A DNA stretch of 64,000 nt, taken from assembly GCA_036784855.1 (NCBI GenBank), contig JAZDSV010000042.1:58328-122327 (forward strand), written 5' to 3'. Under the pieces are notes generated by a model that was not told the origin of the DNA, ran no database searches, and worked only from the letters and a program-made list of their open reading frames with translations. Position numbers and translations under genes: made by a program. The DNA comes from Aphelidium insulamus. Its lineage: Eukaryota; Aphelidiomycota; Aphelidea; Aphelidiaceae. This document shows positions 43,813 to 55,849 of the stretch, one piece after another; the stretch's first letter is position 1, and every line of letters starts with the position of its first letter.

Positions 43813-46800
43813 TCACATGCCCGACGTCTGCTTTTGAGCCATCTTGGCGGCCTGGCGCTTCTTCTCGCTGGCAGCCTGGCGACAGCGCAGCATCACCACC
43901 GCCAGAATGGTCAACAGGACAATGACACCGGCCACCGCCGCTCCAATGTAGATGGGATTCAGTTCGGCGGGGAGCAGACCGCTGCCGCTGCCAGTATTGT
44001 TGCCGGCGGTCAGTTTCTCCGTGACACCCACGGCGTCCGATCCAGTGCTCATGCCGCCGTTCAGACTGGTGGATGCAACAATCACGTAGCCGTCGCCCAC
44101 ACGCGGAATAGTTAGACCGCTGAATGTCGACACACCGTTCACGCAGCGAATGGTCGTGGTGCCCTTCAGTAGCGACGAGTAGAGCACGCTGCCCTGTTGC
44201 ACCGACAGCGAGATCAGATCGCTGTTGCACGCCTTGTACACCTGGCCATTCACGTCCAGCACTTGAACAGTCATGCTGAATGTGTCCTCGGTGGTGACGC
44301 TGCTGGGCGGCTGCGTCGACACCTTGAGACTGGCCGGACCGTTCACGGTGAACACGGCTGTCTTGGTCGCCACGAGACCGCTGGATGTCGCAACCAGGCG
44401 GTAGTTGATACCCGACGTGTCAATGGACAGGCCAGAGAACTGAGCGTAGCCACCGACAATCGGTTGAGACACAATACCGGACAGCGAGGCACCATAAGTT
44501 CCGGATCCCGGCTCAGTCATCAGCGTGACAGTGCCCGATGCCGAAGACACCAAGTTGCGTGCATAGTCCAGCACCTGGACAACGGGCTGCACGGCAAACA
44601 CCTGCGCGCGCAGAGCGGCAGTTGGCTGCGCCACTAGGTCCAAGTAGACGGGATAGCCGACCTGCGAAACCACATTGAACGAGACACTGGTCTGCGATTG
44701 GAGGCCGGGCGAGGACGCCACCAGCACAATGCTGTTGGCGGTCGAAGACACTGCCAGATCAGAGAAGGTTTTGACACCAGACACCGCGGCACTCGAGGTG
44801 GTACCAGTCACGCCAGACACCAGCGAGGCATCCGAGCGCTGTGCCGTCACCGTGATCACAGCCGACGACCCAGTGACCACGTTTCCGTACGCGTCAACCA
44901 CGGCCACGGCGGGCGCCTGCAGGAACGGGATGCCGACCACGGCACCACCTGGCTGAGTGGTGAACTTGAGCGAGGTGGCATCGCCAGCAGTCACAGCGAA
45001 CTTGGACGTGGTGTCGGGTGTGAGCAGACCCGAGCTGGCCTTGAGCACATAGTCTGTGCCAGCCAGATCGATCGACACCGAGTCAAACGTGGCCACACCA
45101 TTCACGGCGGCCACACGGACAGTTCCAATGAGCGAGGCACCAAGTTTGCCGGTGCCAGACACAATGCTGATGGTCACTGTCGACGCTGCCGAGGCCATCG
45201 TGTTGCCATTGGCATCCTGGAAGGCCACGCTGAATGATGGGAGATTGGCACCGGCGGTGATGGAGCTGGGCACCGTCGTGTATGAAATCTTGAGCTGCGT
45301 GGCACCGGCAGCAAGGGTGGCGTCGGCGCTGATAACAGCCGCGGCCACGAGCGCCGAGTTGCCGCACGCGGGCGGTGTAAGCGGTGCAGTGTCAGTGGCA
45401 AAGCTTGTTGTCACGGCAGCGGGACAGTACGTGGTCGAGGAGCCCTTGTCCGCATTCACCACCACACACAGCTGGTTGTTGGACACGTACGGCGTCATCG
45501 ACGACGAGGTGCTTGCACGGTAAATGTTGGCACCGGTCGCGGACTGCGAGTAGATGGCAACGTTGTACGTGGGATAGGTCGAGGTGTCGCGCGGGATCGA
45601 GGACATCATCGGCATGCAAATCTCCACGTTCTTAATCGCCAGCGAGCTGGACAGTATCACACAGTCGCCCAGCTGCTGGCCAATGTACGCGTTGTTGCCG
45701 TTGGTGATCTTGGCGTAGCACGCGGCACTGCTGTCAGTGCTCACAGTGTCCACGCCACGCTTGCCCAGATGAACCAGGTTGGAGCGTTTGGCGAAACGAC
45801 TAGTGGTGGTGTTGTCGCTGCCTGTGGCCGTAGTGGCCGGCAGACCGCCCACCGAGATAGTGGCCTGCGCACTGCAGTCCGTCACTGAGTCATTATTCAT
45901 CTGAATGTTGGCACTGCCTGCATAGATGGTCTTTTGCTGGCCGCACAGAACATTGCTGCTACCATAGCTGACGGCCTGTGCAGTCGAGTCATCCGTCAGC
46001 ACTACGGTGGGATCGCACGTCTGCGCGACAGTCTGCAACACCAGCGCCATCGGTCCCAGGCGGCACGATAGCTCCGTCGACTTGACCTCGCCAATGAAGG
46101 ACGAAATGGCAATCGACACGGCCTGGTACATCTTGCTATAGTCAATATCGTCGGACCAGACATTTTGCGCACGGAATGCACGCTGCATCCACTTGCCGGG
46201 CACCAACTGACCAGTGCGCCATTGAGCTGTGAGAAAGCGTAAGCGCGGAATATAATTACCTTTGGTAGCACATACCCTGCTGCCAACTATATACCGACAC
46301 TAGCTTGCCGCCACACGCGGCGCATTCGGTGGCATTCTTGGCCGTGAGACCCGAAGCGTCATTGCAGCTGCGACCGGGCTCACAGCAGCGCTTGGTGGCT
46401 TCGCATTGTTCACGCGTGGTTGCACGGCGATTCATGGTGCCGCCGAGTTGCTGACACTTGTCCGGCGTGACATTGCCACCAAGCACACAGCCAGCGCGAC
46501 CAGAGTACACCCAGTTACCGCCCGAGGTGTAGTCAGAGTTGGCGTAGCAATTGACATTGCCGCGCGCGTCCACTACGGTCGGCAAGATGCAACGAGGCGT
46601 CGACTGATAGGAGCTGGTTCCCGACATTGGGTCATACGTGTATTGATAGCCTTCCAGCTCGTCGTCGTTACACTGTCCGTTCAGCTGGCACTCGGCCTTG
46701 CCGGAACACTGTGCATAGGGAAGTACAGCGCATCCTAGCAGCTTCTGGAAACTGTTGCTGGTGCAAGAATTTGCATCGTAGTTGCCGCAAGACTATTGGT

Positions 46801-49800
46801 GGTGTTAATGCTGCATACAAAATGCACCAGATACACACACATACCAAGAATAGCGAGTCAGAATATGCCTTGCACGTATCCTGTCCGTTCGATGAGTACA
46901 GACACATGCCGCTTGAAGCGTTCCACGAGGCAATGTTGGAGTCGAGTGCGCAGCGAGTAGCATTGTTGGTGTAGCAGACGGTGGGCGCCATATAGTTCGA
47001 CGAGTACGCATTGCCGCTGCTCAAATCGGTGGCGGCGACACACTTCTTGCACGGCTGGTCACAGTAGCCCGACATTTGCAGGCACTGCTGCTCGTTGGCG
47101 GAAACATCACGGTCACAGTAGCCCTTGTCACACTTTGGTTTGGTGTCGACAATGCCGTCGCGCCAGCTGGTACCAGGAATGAACTGCCAGTTGGGGCCGA
47201 TAGAGCGGCAAGTGTCGCGCTGCTGAGCCCAGGTGGCGTCGTACCGAAGCTGCGCAATACATCCGCCCTTGCCATTATTCAGATTGGACACCCAGTTTCC
47301 GTAGCGTGGCGTGTTGATTGTCGCGTTAGGAGACGGCGGTAGCGTCCAGCACTTGTCTGGTGTGGTGATGTTGGCGTTGAAGCAGTAGTTGCGCGTGCAT
47401 TGTTGGCTCATTTCGAGCAGCTTGGAGGATTCCGATTGCCACACGTAATCATACTTGAAGCCATAGGCGCCGTACTTGGACGTGCAGGTGGCATTGTCCT
47501 GGACATAGGCCTCGCACACGGAATCAGCCAGACGCCAGTTGGACGGGTCACTACAGTAGGGTTATCAACGAATCATGCATGCAAGGCAAACGTACTACAG
47601 AGTGTTCAGGTAGGCGCCAAGATAGTCGCCCGACTTGGTGGAGACACCGTTAAACGCGTTGCTGCACGTATACCACGTGTTCAAATCGCGGTTCACGCAA
47701 CTCATACGATTAACAAATTTAAGCGTGTTGCGGCAGCGACCATTGCAAGAGTCCACGTCCGAGGCGCCAGTGTCGCACACCACATTACGGTCATCCACGC
47801 GGAGTGTGGCATTGAAGGCATTGCAGGCGGCAGCGTATAGCGGATTCGGGCTCGGTGTCGACATTCCCGTGAGAGAGTTGTACTGCCAGTCGGTTGAGTA
47901 GAGCGACGTGTCGGACAGAGCGCAAGTCGGGCGCGACGAACTGCCAACAGTGAGCAATGATAGGTATTTAGACATCGAAACAATAACACATACATATCAC
48001 GGCAGTCCTGGCCAAAGCACTGTCCACAGAAGGAGCCATTGTTGAACAGACGGTCGGTGGCGCACGCGGCGGCACTCAACGCCGAATTCCAGTTGCACTG
48101 CTTGCTACTCTCGCAACCGGCTTGCGACGGCGGCAGGTAGAAGCAGCCCTGGCGACGCATGGTGTCCGGGTCCGAGTAGATGGGGCAGTAAGTGTAGATT
48201 GGGTAGGAGGAGATGCCGCCAGTGCTAGAGTACGAGTAGCTGGTCTGGTCGTACACAGAGGCATTGTACGTCGGGTTACCATCGCTGTCCACGCCAATCG
48301 GGGTGGGGTAGGACGCGTTGGTCGGGCGCTGGTAGCAGCCGTTCATGTACTGCGGCATTGGCATGTACCAACCACCATTATACTGCAAGTTGATTAGTCA
48401 ATGTAGAAGTGGCTAATAATTCACTTCAAATCCACACCTTGTAGCCACTGGGACCGGAGCAGCGCTTGACGGACGTGCGCTGACGGAATTCGGCGCCAAA
48501 CTGGGTCAGGTTGTTGGGGTTGTAGACGCCCCAAGAACGCATCAATGACAACTTGATGGACGGGTTCATCTTGTCCACAAAGCACCGCTGCAGATAAGGC
48601 GCCGGATTGCCGTAAGGAATCACGCAATATCCTGTGGTTGACGTGCTGCCACCGCTGCTCGAAGAGCCGCTGCCACTGCTACTGCTGGAGTCTGCCTGGC
48701 ACGACGTGTAGCAGTCATCGTCCGTGTTGCACGCCTTGCCGCGCTGCGTATAGCCGCCGTTCATGTTATTGTAGATTTCATTGTAACACTCATTGACAAA
48801 CGAGCTGTACGTCTGCCACAGATCGCTCGTGGAGTTGCTGGAGCCGAACGCGGCCGCAGTGTTGGCAACACACTGGTCCACCTGGTTGGCGGCCGAAATA
48901 AAAGTGTCCTTGCTGGCCACCAAACGCTCCAACTTCTTTTGGTCAACACTGCACACCCGGGCAAGCGCCGTAGAGTTGAATCCAACTACGGTCTTGACGG
49001 GGAAGTCAACGTTCTGCAGACGGCAGCACTGTGTCAGTCCCAGTTGCTTGTTGCAGCACGGGTCAGTGGGGTAGCGCAGATCGCCTTGCTCGTAGCGACA
49101 GTCACGCGTGGCCATTGTCACCAGCTTAATACCGCGCACCAGCACCTTGTCCAGAATGCTGCTGCATGCCAACCACACCTCGGAAAAGGTCATTGTGTAC
49201 ACTTCATTCATCAACTGGTCAAACTGCGCCGGATCCGTGGTGACGGCCATCGCGTCCAGACGTGTGCGAATGTTCTTGCTCAGAGTTTGGAGCTGCGTGT
49301 ACGAGCACTGAATGTCCAGCTGCTGGATCTTGTCCGGAGTGACGCGTGCACAAATAGGCTACCGTAAGGGAATAAGTCAATAAAGCGTAATTTATAAATG
49401 CAACTTACCGCCTCGGCAACGTCCGTGAATATTTTGAGCTTGTACTCGTTAATAGCGGCTTGACGAGGAATGAAGTCCACCACGCAGCGACCATTCTGGA
49501 AGCGGGACAACAAATCGCGCACTGGCGACACCTGGAAGCTTTCGCGCGTCTGCGTATTGTTCATGCTCTCCATGGCAAACAGCACGATCTGATTGTTCTT
49601 GAGGACAATATTCTTCAACACTGCGGTCACATTGAACGCCGCGCCCAAGAAATTGCTCATAACCGTCTGAGAGCCGGGATAGAACATGATTGGCGGCACG
49701 GGTGCCTGCGAGCCGGTAAACTGACTCAAGCTGACGCCATCGCACACAATGTCGAACGGGGACACTGTGCGTTAAACAGTGAGCATTCTAATAGAGTCGA

Positions 49801-51109
49801 AAGCAAGCATTCAGTACTTACATCCAGCACCGTAGACCATGTTTGACAACGTCATCCAGTTTGGCATTTCGACGTCGGTAATGTTGACCAGCTTGAGCTG
49901 CGCGACCGGATCGGTGTAGTTGGAGGAACCTGTGGCAGACCCACCATAGTTCACATAGTACGGATTGTACGAACAGTCCACCGAACCGCTGCTGCTGCTG
50001 CCACCAGGAGTTGGAGTCGCCACGGCCTTGTCCGAATAGTAGTTGGAAGGATAGTATCCGGAAGAGGCGGTGGCATTCAATCGGCTTGGGTCAATCGACG
50101 GCAACGGGCTCCCTGACAGAGGAGCCTTCACCGTGGGCGACGGCGTAGGAAAGTAACTTCCAAACGACATACTCGGTACCGGAGTATTGAATATTCCAGG
50201 CTGTGTACTGCTGCCGTTTGTTGCGCCGAGAGTTCCATTGACCGTCACGTTGCCAAAAAAGGTACCATTCAAGTAGTCCATGCTGAATTTGCCGGTCGAA
50301 CCGGTGTTTTGACCGTTGTTGCTTTGTTGCTGCTAAACGATCAGGAAGTTAGTTTATGCAATACAAAAATGTGCAACTCAGTTGTGACTCACCAACGTGT
50401 AGGCGTTCAAAATCTTCACCGGACGCTCAAACGTGACTACAACGGCGATACCGCTGATACGTGTGTCGCTGACGTCGCCCGAAACAGGCAAGTACTTTAC
50501 GCTCACTGGGCGGTTGGTGGACGTGTTATTATCGCACTTGCCGTTAAAGCCACTGCCTGCGCCATTTGGCGTCGACGAGTTAGTTCCTGGCGCCCCGGTG
50601 GCTGCCGGCGCCGAAGATCTGATAGGCTGTGTCTGAGTGGGCACAGCCGATCCAATCGGCCTGTTGGATACATCCGGCGTTTTGGTAGGCGGCGGGTTGC
50701 TCAAAATCGGCGAACCATTGATCGGCGGCATTCCCGAGGACATTGGGGGAACACCCGTGGGAGGCGGCAACTGTCCCGACGACATTTGCGGCGGCATATT
50801 TGAAGAGCGAGGCGGCAACGGAGAAGACATGGGAGGCACGCCAGTGGGAGGTGGCAACTGTCCAGATGACTGAGGCGGAACACCCGTGGGAGGCGGCAAT
50901 TGTCCAGATGACTGAGGCGGAGGCATGCCGGACGACTGAGGCGGCAACGGAGAGGACACAGGCTTCAACGAAGACTGAGTCTGGCCATTGATAGCGGGCA
51001 AAGAGCTCGTCGAGTTCTGCGCGTGAACAGTGGCAAACGCCAACACCGCGAGAACAATCAGCTGGCGCAGCGAGCGGCGAGCGCCGACATGCTGCTGACC
51101 AACAACCAT
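43813..51109 (-). CDS. Giant type-I membrane receptor-like protein B (2,291 aa), paralogue of A
   Basis: Nine exons sum exactly in frame: 50393-51109, 49822-50332, 49409-49764, 48438-49358, 47994-48382, 47596-47940, 46845-47550, 46276-46792 and 43813-46226. Order: signal peptide ('LIVLAVLAFATVHAQ'), a ~150-residue Pro/Ser/Gly mucin-like repeat region, the N-terminal domain ('RISGIAVVVTFERPVKIL', like A's 'SALGVVLTFDTAVVYV'), then the cysteine-rich middle ('YPTDPCCNKQLGLTQCC', 'KACNTDDDCYTSC', 'CFYLPPSQAGC', 'ECAACGGKLVSVYSW'). A 2.4-kb last exon holds about five Ig-like repeats of ~90 residues with the periodic 'NGVATFDSVSIDLAGTDYVL', one TM helix ('IGAAVAGVIVLLTILAVVML') and a short Lys/Gln-rich tail. 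B has half as many introns as A but shares positions (for example after QDCRDM/YQDL). Probably surface adhesion or recognition. Confidence 0.88.
50655..50960 (-). repeat. Mucin-like tandem repeat in gene B
   Basis: On the coding strand, units of about 15 codons reading 'PPQSSGQLPPPTGVP' and variants recur at least four times, with shorter 'SSGMPPPQ' blocks between. The DNA copies (GGAGGCGGCAAYTGTCC on plus) are near-identical, so the array is recent or homogenised and its length is probably variable. It lies immediately after the signal peptide. Confidence 0.85.
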
Positions 51110-51495
51110 TTTCACTTGCTGCTTGCGGGCGGGGGAAACGCTGTGGAGCACGTGCAACTGCTGGTTACCGGAGAAACACGAGAGCGTGAGAGCGGTGCGC
51201 GCACGCAAACCTTGTATTTGCGCGCCGCACATTGCCTGATTGGGGAAATGGTCGCCTTGACGACAAAGTGACGCCCGCGCGGTCGTCAGGTCCGGACCTG
51301 ACTTCCGGCTGCTCGGTAATGTATGTATTATATAATATGCCAGTATTGAAACAATTAAGTGCACGGTGCATCTGTCACGGTTTCCATCTGATGTCAAAGT
51401 TGCCGTTGAGCATTGCTCGGTACAAACTGCGCCGCTTACTCTGTCACACGGCTAAGTAATGCTCATATAGACATGTACACGATATTGTTCAGGGC
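51110..51495. other. Gene B upstream region
   Basis: GC-rich sequence to about 51300, with CTGATTGGGG (an ATTGG box) near 51236 that could serve gene B, then A/T-rich sequence up to the inverted-repeat element. No gene is seen. Confidence 0.45.
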
Positions 51496-52375
51496 TGAGC
51501 ATTTTCGCACACATTTAATTGACTAACACCCACACCGCGTTAACTCACTCGCACACCGCGTCGACTCACTGGACACGCCAAGCAACTTAAACACGCCTCA
51601 TTGACCCACTCGCACACCGCGTTGACTTGTCTCCCACACGACAATGTGTTACCGTTCCATTTTGACCGTAGACTGACTGTAAGTACAGCATCAATAACAA
51701 ATATATTACGGAATAACATTAGCAACAAGCATGCCGACTATGCCTTGGATAGTGCAGGTCCAACACGTGCAGGGCGACCTCGTCCTCGAACAGAAACGCG
51801 ACGCTGGGAGCTATCGCTGAGCAAGGTGTGGCAAACGGCTGTCCACAATGTTGTGCTCCGCAATAATGTGAACCACATGTTGGCAGTGAATGTACTTGAT
51901 GTACCACGCGCAAATGCACGCAATATGTCCAAAGCGAGGAACAGCAGTGACTGTCTCTGTCAGTGAGTGTCCAGCAACCGTACGGAACGTCCACTCCGCA
52001 CCTTCAGGAGTCTGGTTTCGTTCAACGGTCCCTGAATTTTTTCATTTGGCAGCTTCAGCCTTCACCTTATCGGGAATACTGCGAATAAGTGCAAATGGTC
52101 CTTCGTGCTCGACGAATTTCATAGCAACCTTCATTAGCCTGTGTGTACTTGTGAATCAGGCTCATAGTTAACAAATAGGTGCTGAAACGCATGTCGCTGT
52201 TGTATCGCGGTGTGCGATACAGGTCAACGCGATGTGTGAGTGAGTCGGCGCGGCGTGTATTTAATTTGTTCGGCGTGTCATGCAAATTTAAGGTGCGCAG
52301 TGAGTCGACGCGGCGTGCGAGTGAGTTAACGCATCGTGTAACGAATTCAAATAAATGTGCGCCAAGCATTTTTGC
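51496..52375. mobile_element. Non-autonomous element with long imperfect terminal inverted repeats
   Basis: The segment at about 51500-51640 is repeated in inverted orientation at about 52200-52372. The best block is CGTTAACTCACTCGCAC, present at 51538-51554 and as its reverse complement at 52317-52333. Each arm holds several copies of a subunit like CACTCGCACACCGCGTTGAC, so the arms are foldback-like. The 560-bp interior contains a decayed frame (next entry). No transposase signature or clear target-site duplication is seen. Confidence 0.7.
51811..52134 (-). pseudogene. Decayed reading frame inside the inverted-repeat element
   Basis: From an ATG at 52132-52134 the frame runs 30 codons ('MKVAMKFVEHEGPFALIRSI' ...) to a TGA at 52042-52044, then stays open in the same frame for 76 more codons ('EWTFRTVAGHSLTETV', 'FGHIACICAWYIKYIHC') to TAG at 51811. 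Amino-acid composition is protein-like on both sides of the TGA. It is probably the remnant of an element or captured gene with one nonsense change. No family was recognised. Confidence 0.4.
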
Positions 52376-52644
52376 CTACTTTTAAATGACTGATGCTTGT
52401 ACAATGTAGAATGTACTGGTGTTGGTAATACTATACTAATATACTATACTATTATACTGATCAACCTGGTATCCATATTGGCATCGCTTGTTATCACATT
52501 GGCGTTATTGATGGTAACGGAATGCACTGGCTGAACTGTTACCTGCCATAAAACGCCATCAACCCTAGCCTTGCTTGAGTAACCAGGTACAAGCACTATT
52601 ACTGAAAGTTGAAATCACCAGGAACAAATATATTATCGCCAACA

Positions 52645-54071
52645 TCACCCACGACTGCTACTATTGGCAGGCCGACGTCCAGGCCTCGCAACAGACTTTT
52701 TGATGAAGCCATGCCGTGAAGAATCAGCTGCCGCATCAGTTTTGTCAGCCGCTTGCCAACCAGCAGCATCAACAATGTACTCCACCGTCAGGTCATCGAC
52801 ACTTGTGATTTCCAGCTGCATGCATCAAATTGGTACAGCTACGGGTTAACCAAATACACTGACCTTTTGGTCGGGGGTGATTCCATGGGTACTGGTAACA
52901 TATTGAAGAAAACTCGCGCGAAACGACGCAAACAGCATCTTGGTGCGCACGGGTGTATCCTCGGGGCACAGGTACATAAAGACTGAAGATTAAAAATTTT
53001 TATAATTGTACACGTACGGCCTTGCCTGTTTGATCTTGCACAGATCCATCATCTGAAGGCTTTGGCCAACGCGCCAGGATGTATAGCGGCTCGGCACCGA
53101 CAGAGACTGAGATGTCGCGCAAATACTTTACCAGGGCGGCGGGCTCAACCGGCGCCACGGTATTTGAGGGTAATTTCGCAGCCATGACAGTCTCCGTGGA
53201 GGTATCCACGCCAAACACGGCAGCCCTGACAGTGGTATCGGCGCTGAAACATTTCATTTGCGTATCGGCGTCCTCAGCCACGGACAACTCGACGCGGCCC
53301 ATGTGAATGCGGCGCGACGACACACCAACATCAGCGCCACTCTGCACAGATGCATATATCTATATCATCATGCGTCCATCTCACAAACCTCGGCCAAGCG
53401 AATCTGCTGCATCTCGGTCTCGCGCTGTGTGAGAGGGGCAGAGGCGCTCTGGTGCGCCCGATGACGCTGATAGCCGGCCAGTGTGAATTCCCCGCGGTGA
53501 GAGCCGTGCACCGCGTCCATAAAGTGCGCATCACCCAGCTCCTTGGTAAGGGTGGCGCGCGTGGAAGCGTACAACATCTTGTCGCGAACCTGTCGTCCCA
53601 TAAGATTAGATGAAGACTAATGTATAGTGCGTGCCGTGGCGGTGTCTGGCACGTAGATGAACAAGATGAAGCGGTAGCCGTCGGTGGCGGAGACTCTCTC
53701 GTCGGTGCGGTAGAGACAGTAGCATGGCCGGTCGCTGTCCAGCACCGAGTCCACCAGCGCCATGTCTGCCAAGATGTATTATGGAGTGCATTGTCGAGCG
53801 CAAGAACGCACCCTTCTCCCACGTCCCGACTGCCGGCACTTTGTGCACCACCTGCAACGACTCTGCAATTTGTGAACATGCATGCGTGCGTGAATATATA
53901 GGCGCACCCGCTTCAATGCACACTTTCAGCAGGCGGGGTGGCACCTGGCCATCAGCATCAGTGGTGGCATCGCGGAACTGCCGGGCCAACTCGGGCGATA
54001 CTGCCAGCATAAGCCACGCGGGCAGCCAACACAAGGCGCAACTCACCGCCAATGCCACTTTGATGGGACAT
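52645..54071 (-). CDS. TWF: Twinfilin (two ADF-homology domains)
   Basis: Eight exons (54047-54071, 53908-54000, 53812-53862, 53635-53765, 53389-53589, 53014-53341, 52864-52982, 52645-52815) give 372 residues; human TWF1 has 350. It starts MSHQSGI as in animals. Domain 1: 'FILFIYVPDTATVRDKMLYA' then 'STRATLTKELGDAHFMD' (TWF1: SPVRQKMLYAATRATLKKEFG). Linker: 'SAPLTQRETEMQQIRLAE'. Domain 2: 'PVRTKMLFASFRASFLQYV' and a basic tail 'GFIKKSVARPGRRPAN' for phosphoinositide or capping-protein binding. Twinfilin binds ADP-actin monomers and filament barbed ends. The intron at 53590-53634 has a GC donor (ACG|GCACGC), forced by an early in-frame stop. The donor ending exon 6 could be GT (53013) or GC (53025); both keep frame. 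Confidence 0.95.
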
Positions 54072-54299
54072 TTAGGTCTGACTGCTTTTTTTTTCTTTTT
54101 TTTGTGACTGTGCTTGTGTTGTGTCTTCAATTGACAATGTGCTGCTACTAGTACATATATATATATAGAATACATAAATGTATATGCTGAACACGAAGCA
54201 TTTATCAGTGAGAAAGTTGTATTTATTTTGGTCCCACAAAGCGGCAAAAATAAAATGGCGAACAAGCAGCAGCAGCGGTGGTAGGACGGTGCTGCTTGC

Positions 54300-55357
54300 T
54301 CAGAGCACCAAACATCTCTTTGCCTTCTTCTGCTGTGGCGGGTCCAGCGCGGCAATAATCGCCTCGTCAAACACATTCTTCAATCCCTTTTGCGTGAGGG
54401 CCGAGCACTCGACGTACTTTACCGCGCCCAGCTCCTTTGCTAGCTTGTCTCCTGCGCATGTTAAGATTATACCATATTGATGTACATATACGAACCCATA
54501 TCAGTTGATATGGGCTTCTGCTTATTTCGTGCTAGCTTTTCAACGGTGCCAGTCTCGTCCCTCAAATCCATCTGAGTGCCCACAATCAGACATGGCACTC
54601 CGGGACAGTGGTGATGCACTTCGGGGAACCTGACAATTATTAGGCACAATGATATAACTGATATTGATTACATTAACACAATTTACCATTTCTCCTTGAC
54701 GTTCTCGAATGAAGATGGGCTGACCACGCTAAAGCACACCAGGAACACGTCCGTCTGCGGATAGGACAGCGGTCGCAGTCGATCGTAGTCCTCCTGACCT
54801 GCACACAATTGTGTTTAACATAACCATTAGATATACAGTCATCAGTAAATCATGTAAGAATCTACATTCTAACTACATTTTCATCTACATTCATCTACAT
54901 TCTGTCTACATATAACCACTGCGAGACACACATACATACACACAGACATCATACACACACAAATACACATCCAGCAATAGAAAACATATACACACATACA
55001 TACATATATCCAACTATAGACATACACACACATATTCACACGAGATACAAGACTAACCGGCAGTATCAAAGAGGCCCAGCGTGTATGGCTCATCCCCAAT
55101 CATCACCGTGACGGCGTAGTTGTCAAAGACCTGCAGCACAGCAACCGCAGCAGCAGTCAGACACGGCCACCACAACCACAGCACACACAGCACGCGTACA
55201 GTGGGCACATATTCCGACGGAAACTTGTTGGTGGTGTAGGATATGAGCAGGCAGGTCTAACGTGTGGAGTGAGTGGTGGCGATTAGGTGTCTACCTACTC
55301 TGGGCCTACCTTTCCGACGGCACCATCACCGACAACAACACACTTTATAGTCTGCAT
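54300..55357 (-). CDS. CDC42: Cdc42 Rho-family GTPase
   Basis: Six exons (55310-55357, 55200-55256, 55058-55130, 54687-54798, 54496-54629, 54300-54451) encode exactly 191 residues, the length of Cdc42. Sequence is almost identical to animal and fungal Cdc42: '[20 protein letters not shown]', switch I '[13 protein letters not shown]', switch II '[14 protein letters not shown]', 'VGTQMDLRD' specificity loop, '[17 protein letters not shown]', a polybasic stretch and C-terminal 'CLVL', a geranylgeranylation CAAX box. It controls polarity, actin and exocytosis. The intron at 54799-55057 is long and rich in (CA)n and (CATA)n repeats. Confidence 0.98.
54840..55045. repeat. CA/CATA-rich simple sequence in Cdc42 intron
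   Basis: Interrupted runs of ACACAC, CATACA and TCTACATT units fill most of the intron. The same kind of CA-rich sequence appears in introns of the SAP-kinase and OLA1 genes. Confidence 0.85.
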
Positions 55358-55849
55358 GGTGGCTGTGTGGAGCGGTTACGTAGGCAGGGGAGGTGGCGGG
55401 CGAGATGCAGCGGTGGTTGACTGAGTGAATGACTACTGCGTTATCGTCCAGCGTTAGCACAATAGTCCGGTATACGCACGCACCCAGACCCAACAACACA
55501 CCAGTGCAATAAATAGAAGAGCGGTTAGACACACACACACACGCGCGCGCGCACGAATGCAATGGACGTCGAGGCGGGCGGCGAAGGCTGAGAAGGCGGC
55601 AGCGGGCGACAAACGACGACACAAACGACGAAAGCGATTGATGATTTATCGCAAGGCGACCACACAAACGGTTCTTGCACGCTCTTTCAAGGATTTTATA
55701 TATATTACAAGATTTTTATATTATTTTTATATAAATACATATTACATACATACATACAAGAGGTTCATTAAAAACATTTGAAATTTGCACATCATTTCAA
55801 AGGGACATTTGTATTGTATAGACGGAGTACATGTACATCTCAGGTCAGT
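55358..55849. other. Cdc42 upstream / PMM downstream region
   Basis: Includes an (AC)n(GC)n run at 55531-55552 and an A/T-rich stretch from 55690. No gene is seen. It should contain the Cdc42 promoter and the PMM 3' UTR. Confidence 0.5.

Noticed and set aside
52042..52044. TGA read as tryptophan or selenocysteine in the inverted-repeat element
   Set aside because: The other genes here use TGA as a stop (for example Cdc42, twinfilin, TSEN15) and the frame is inside a decayed mobile element, so simple nonsense decay is more likely.
53014..53025. Eighth GC donor, in twinfilin exon 6
   Set aside because: A GT donor 12 nt downstream also keeps frame and gives an LFMYLCPE block that fits the family at least as well, so I did not count it.
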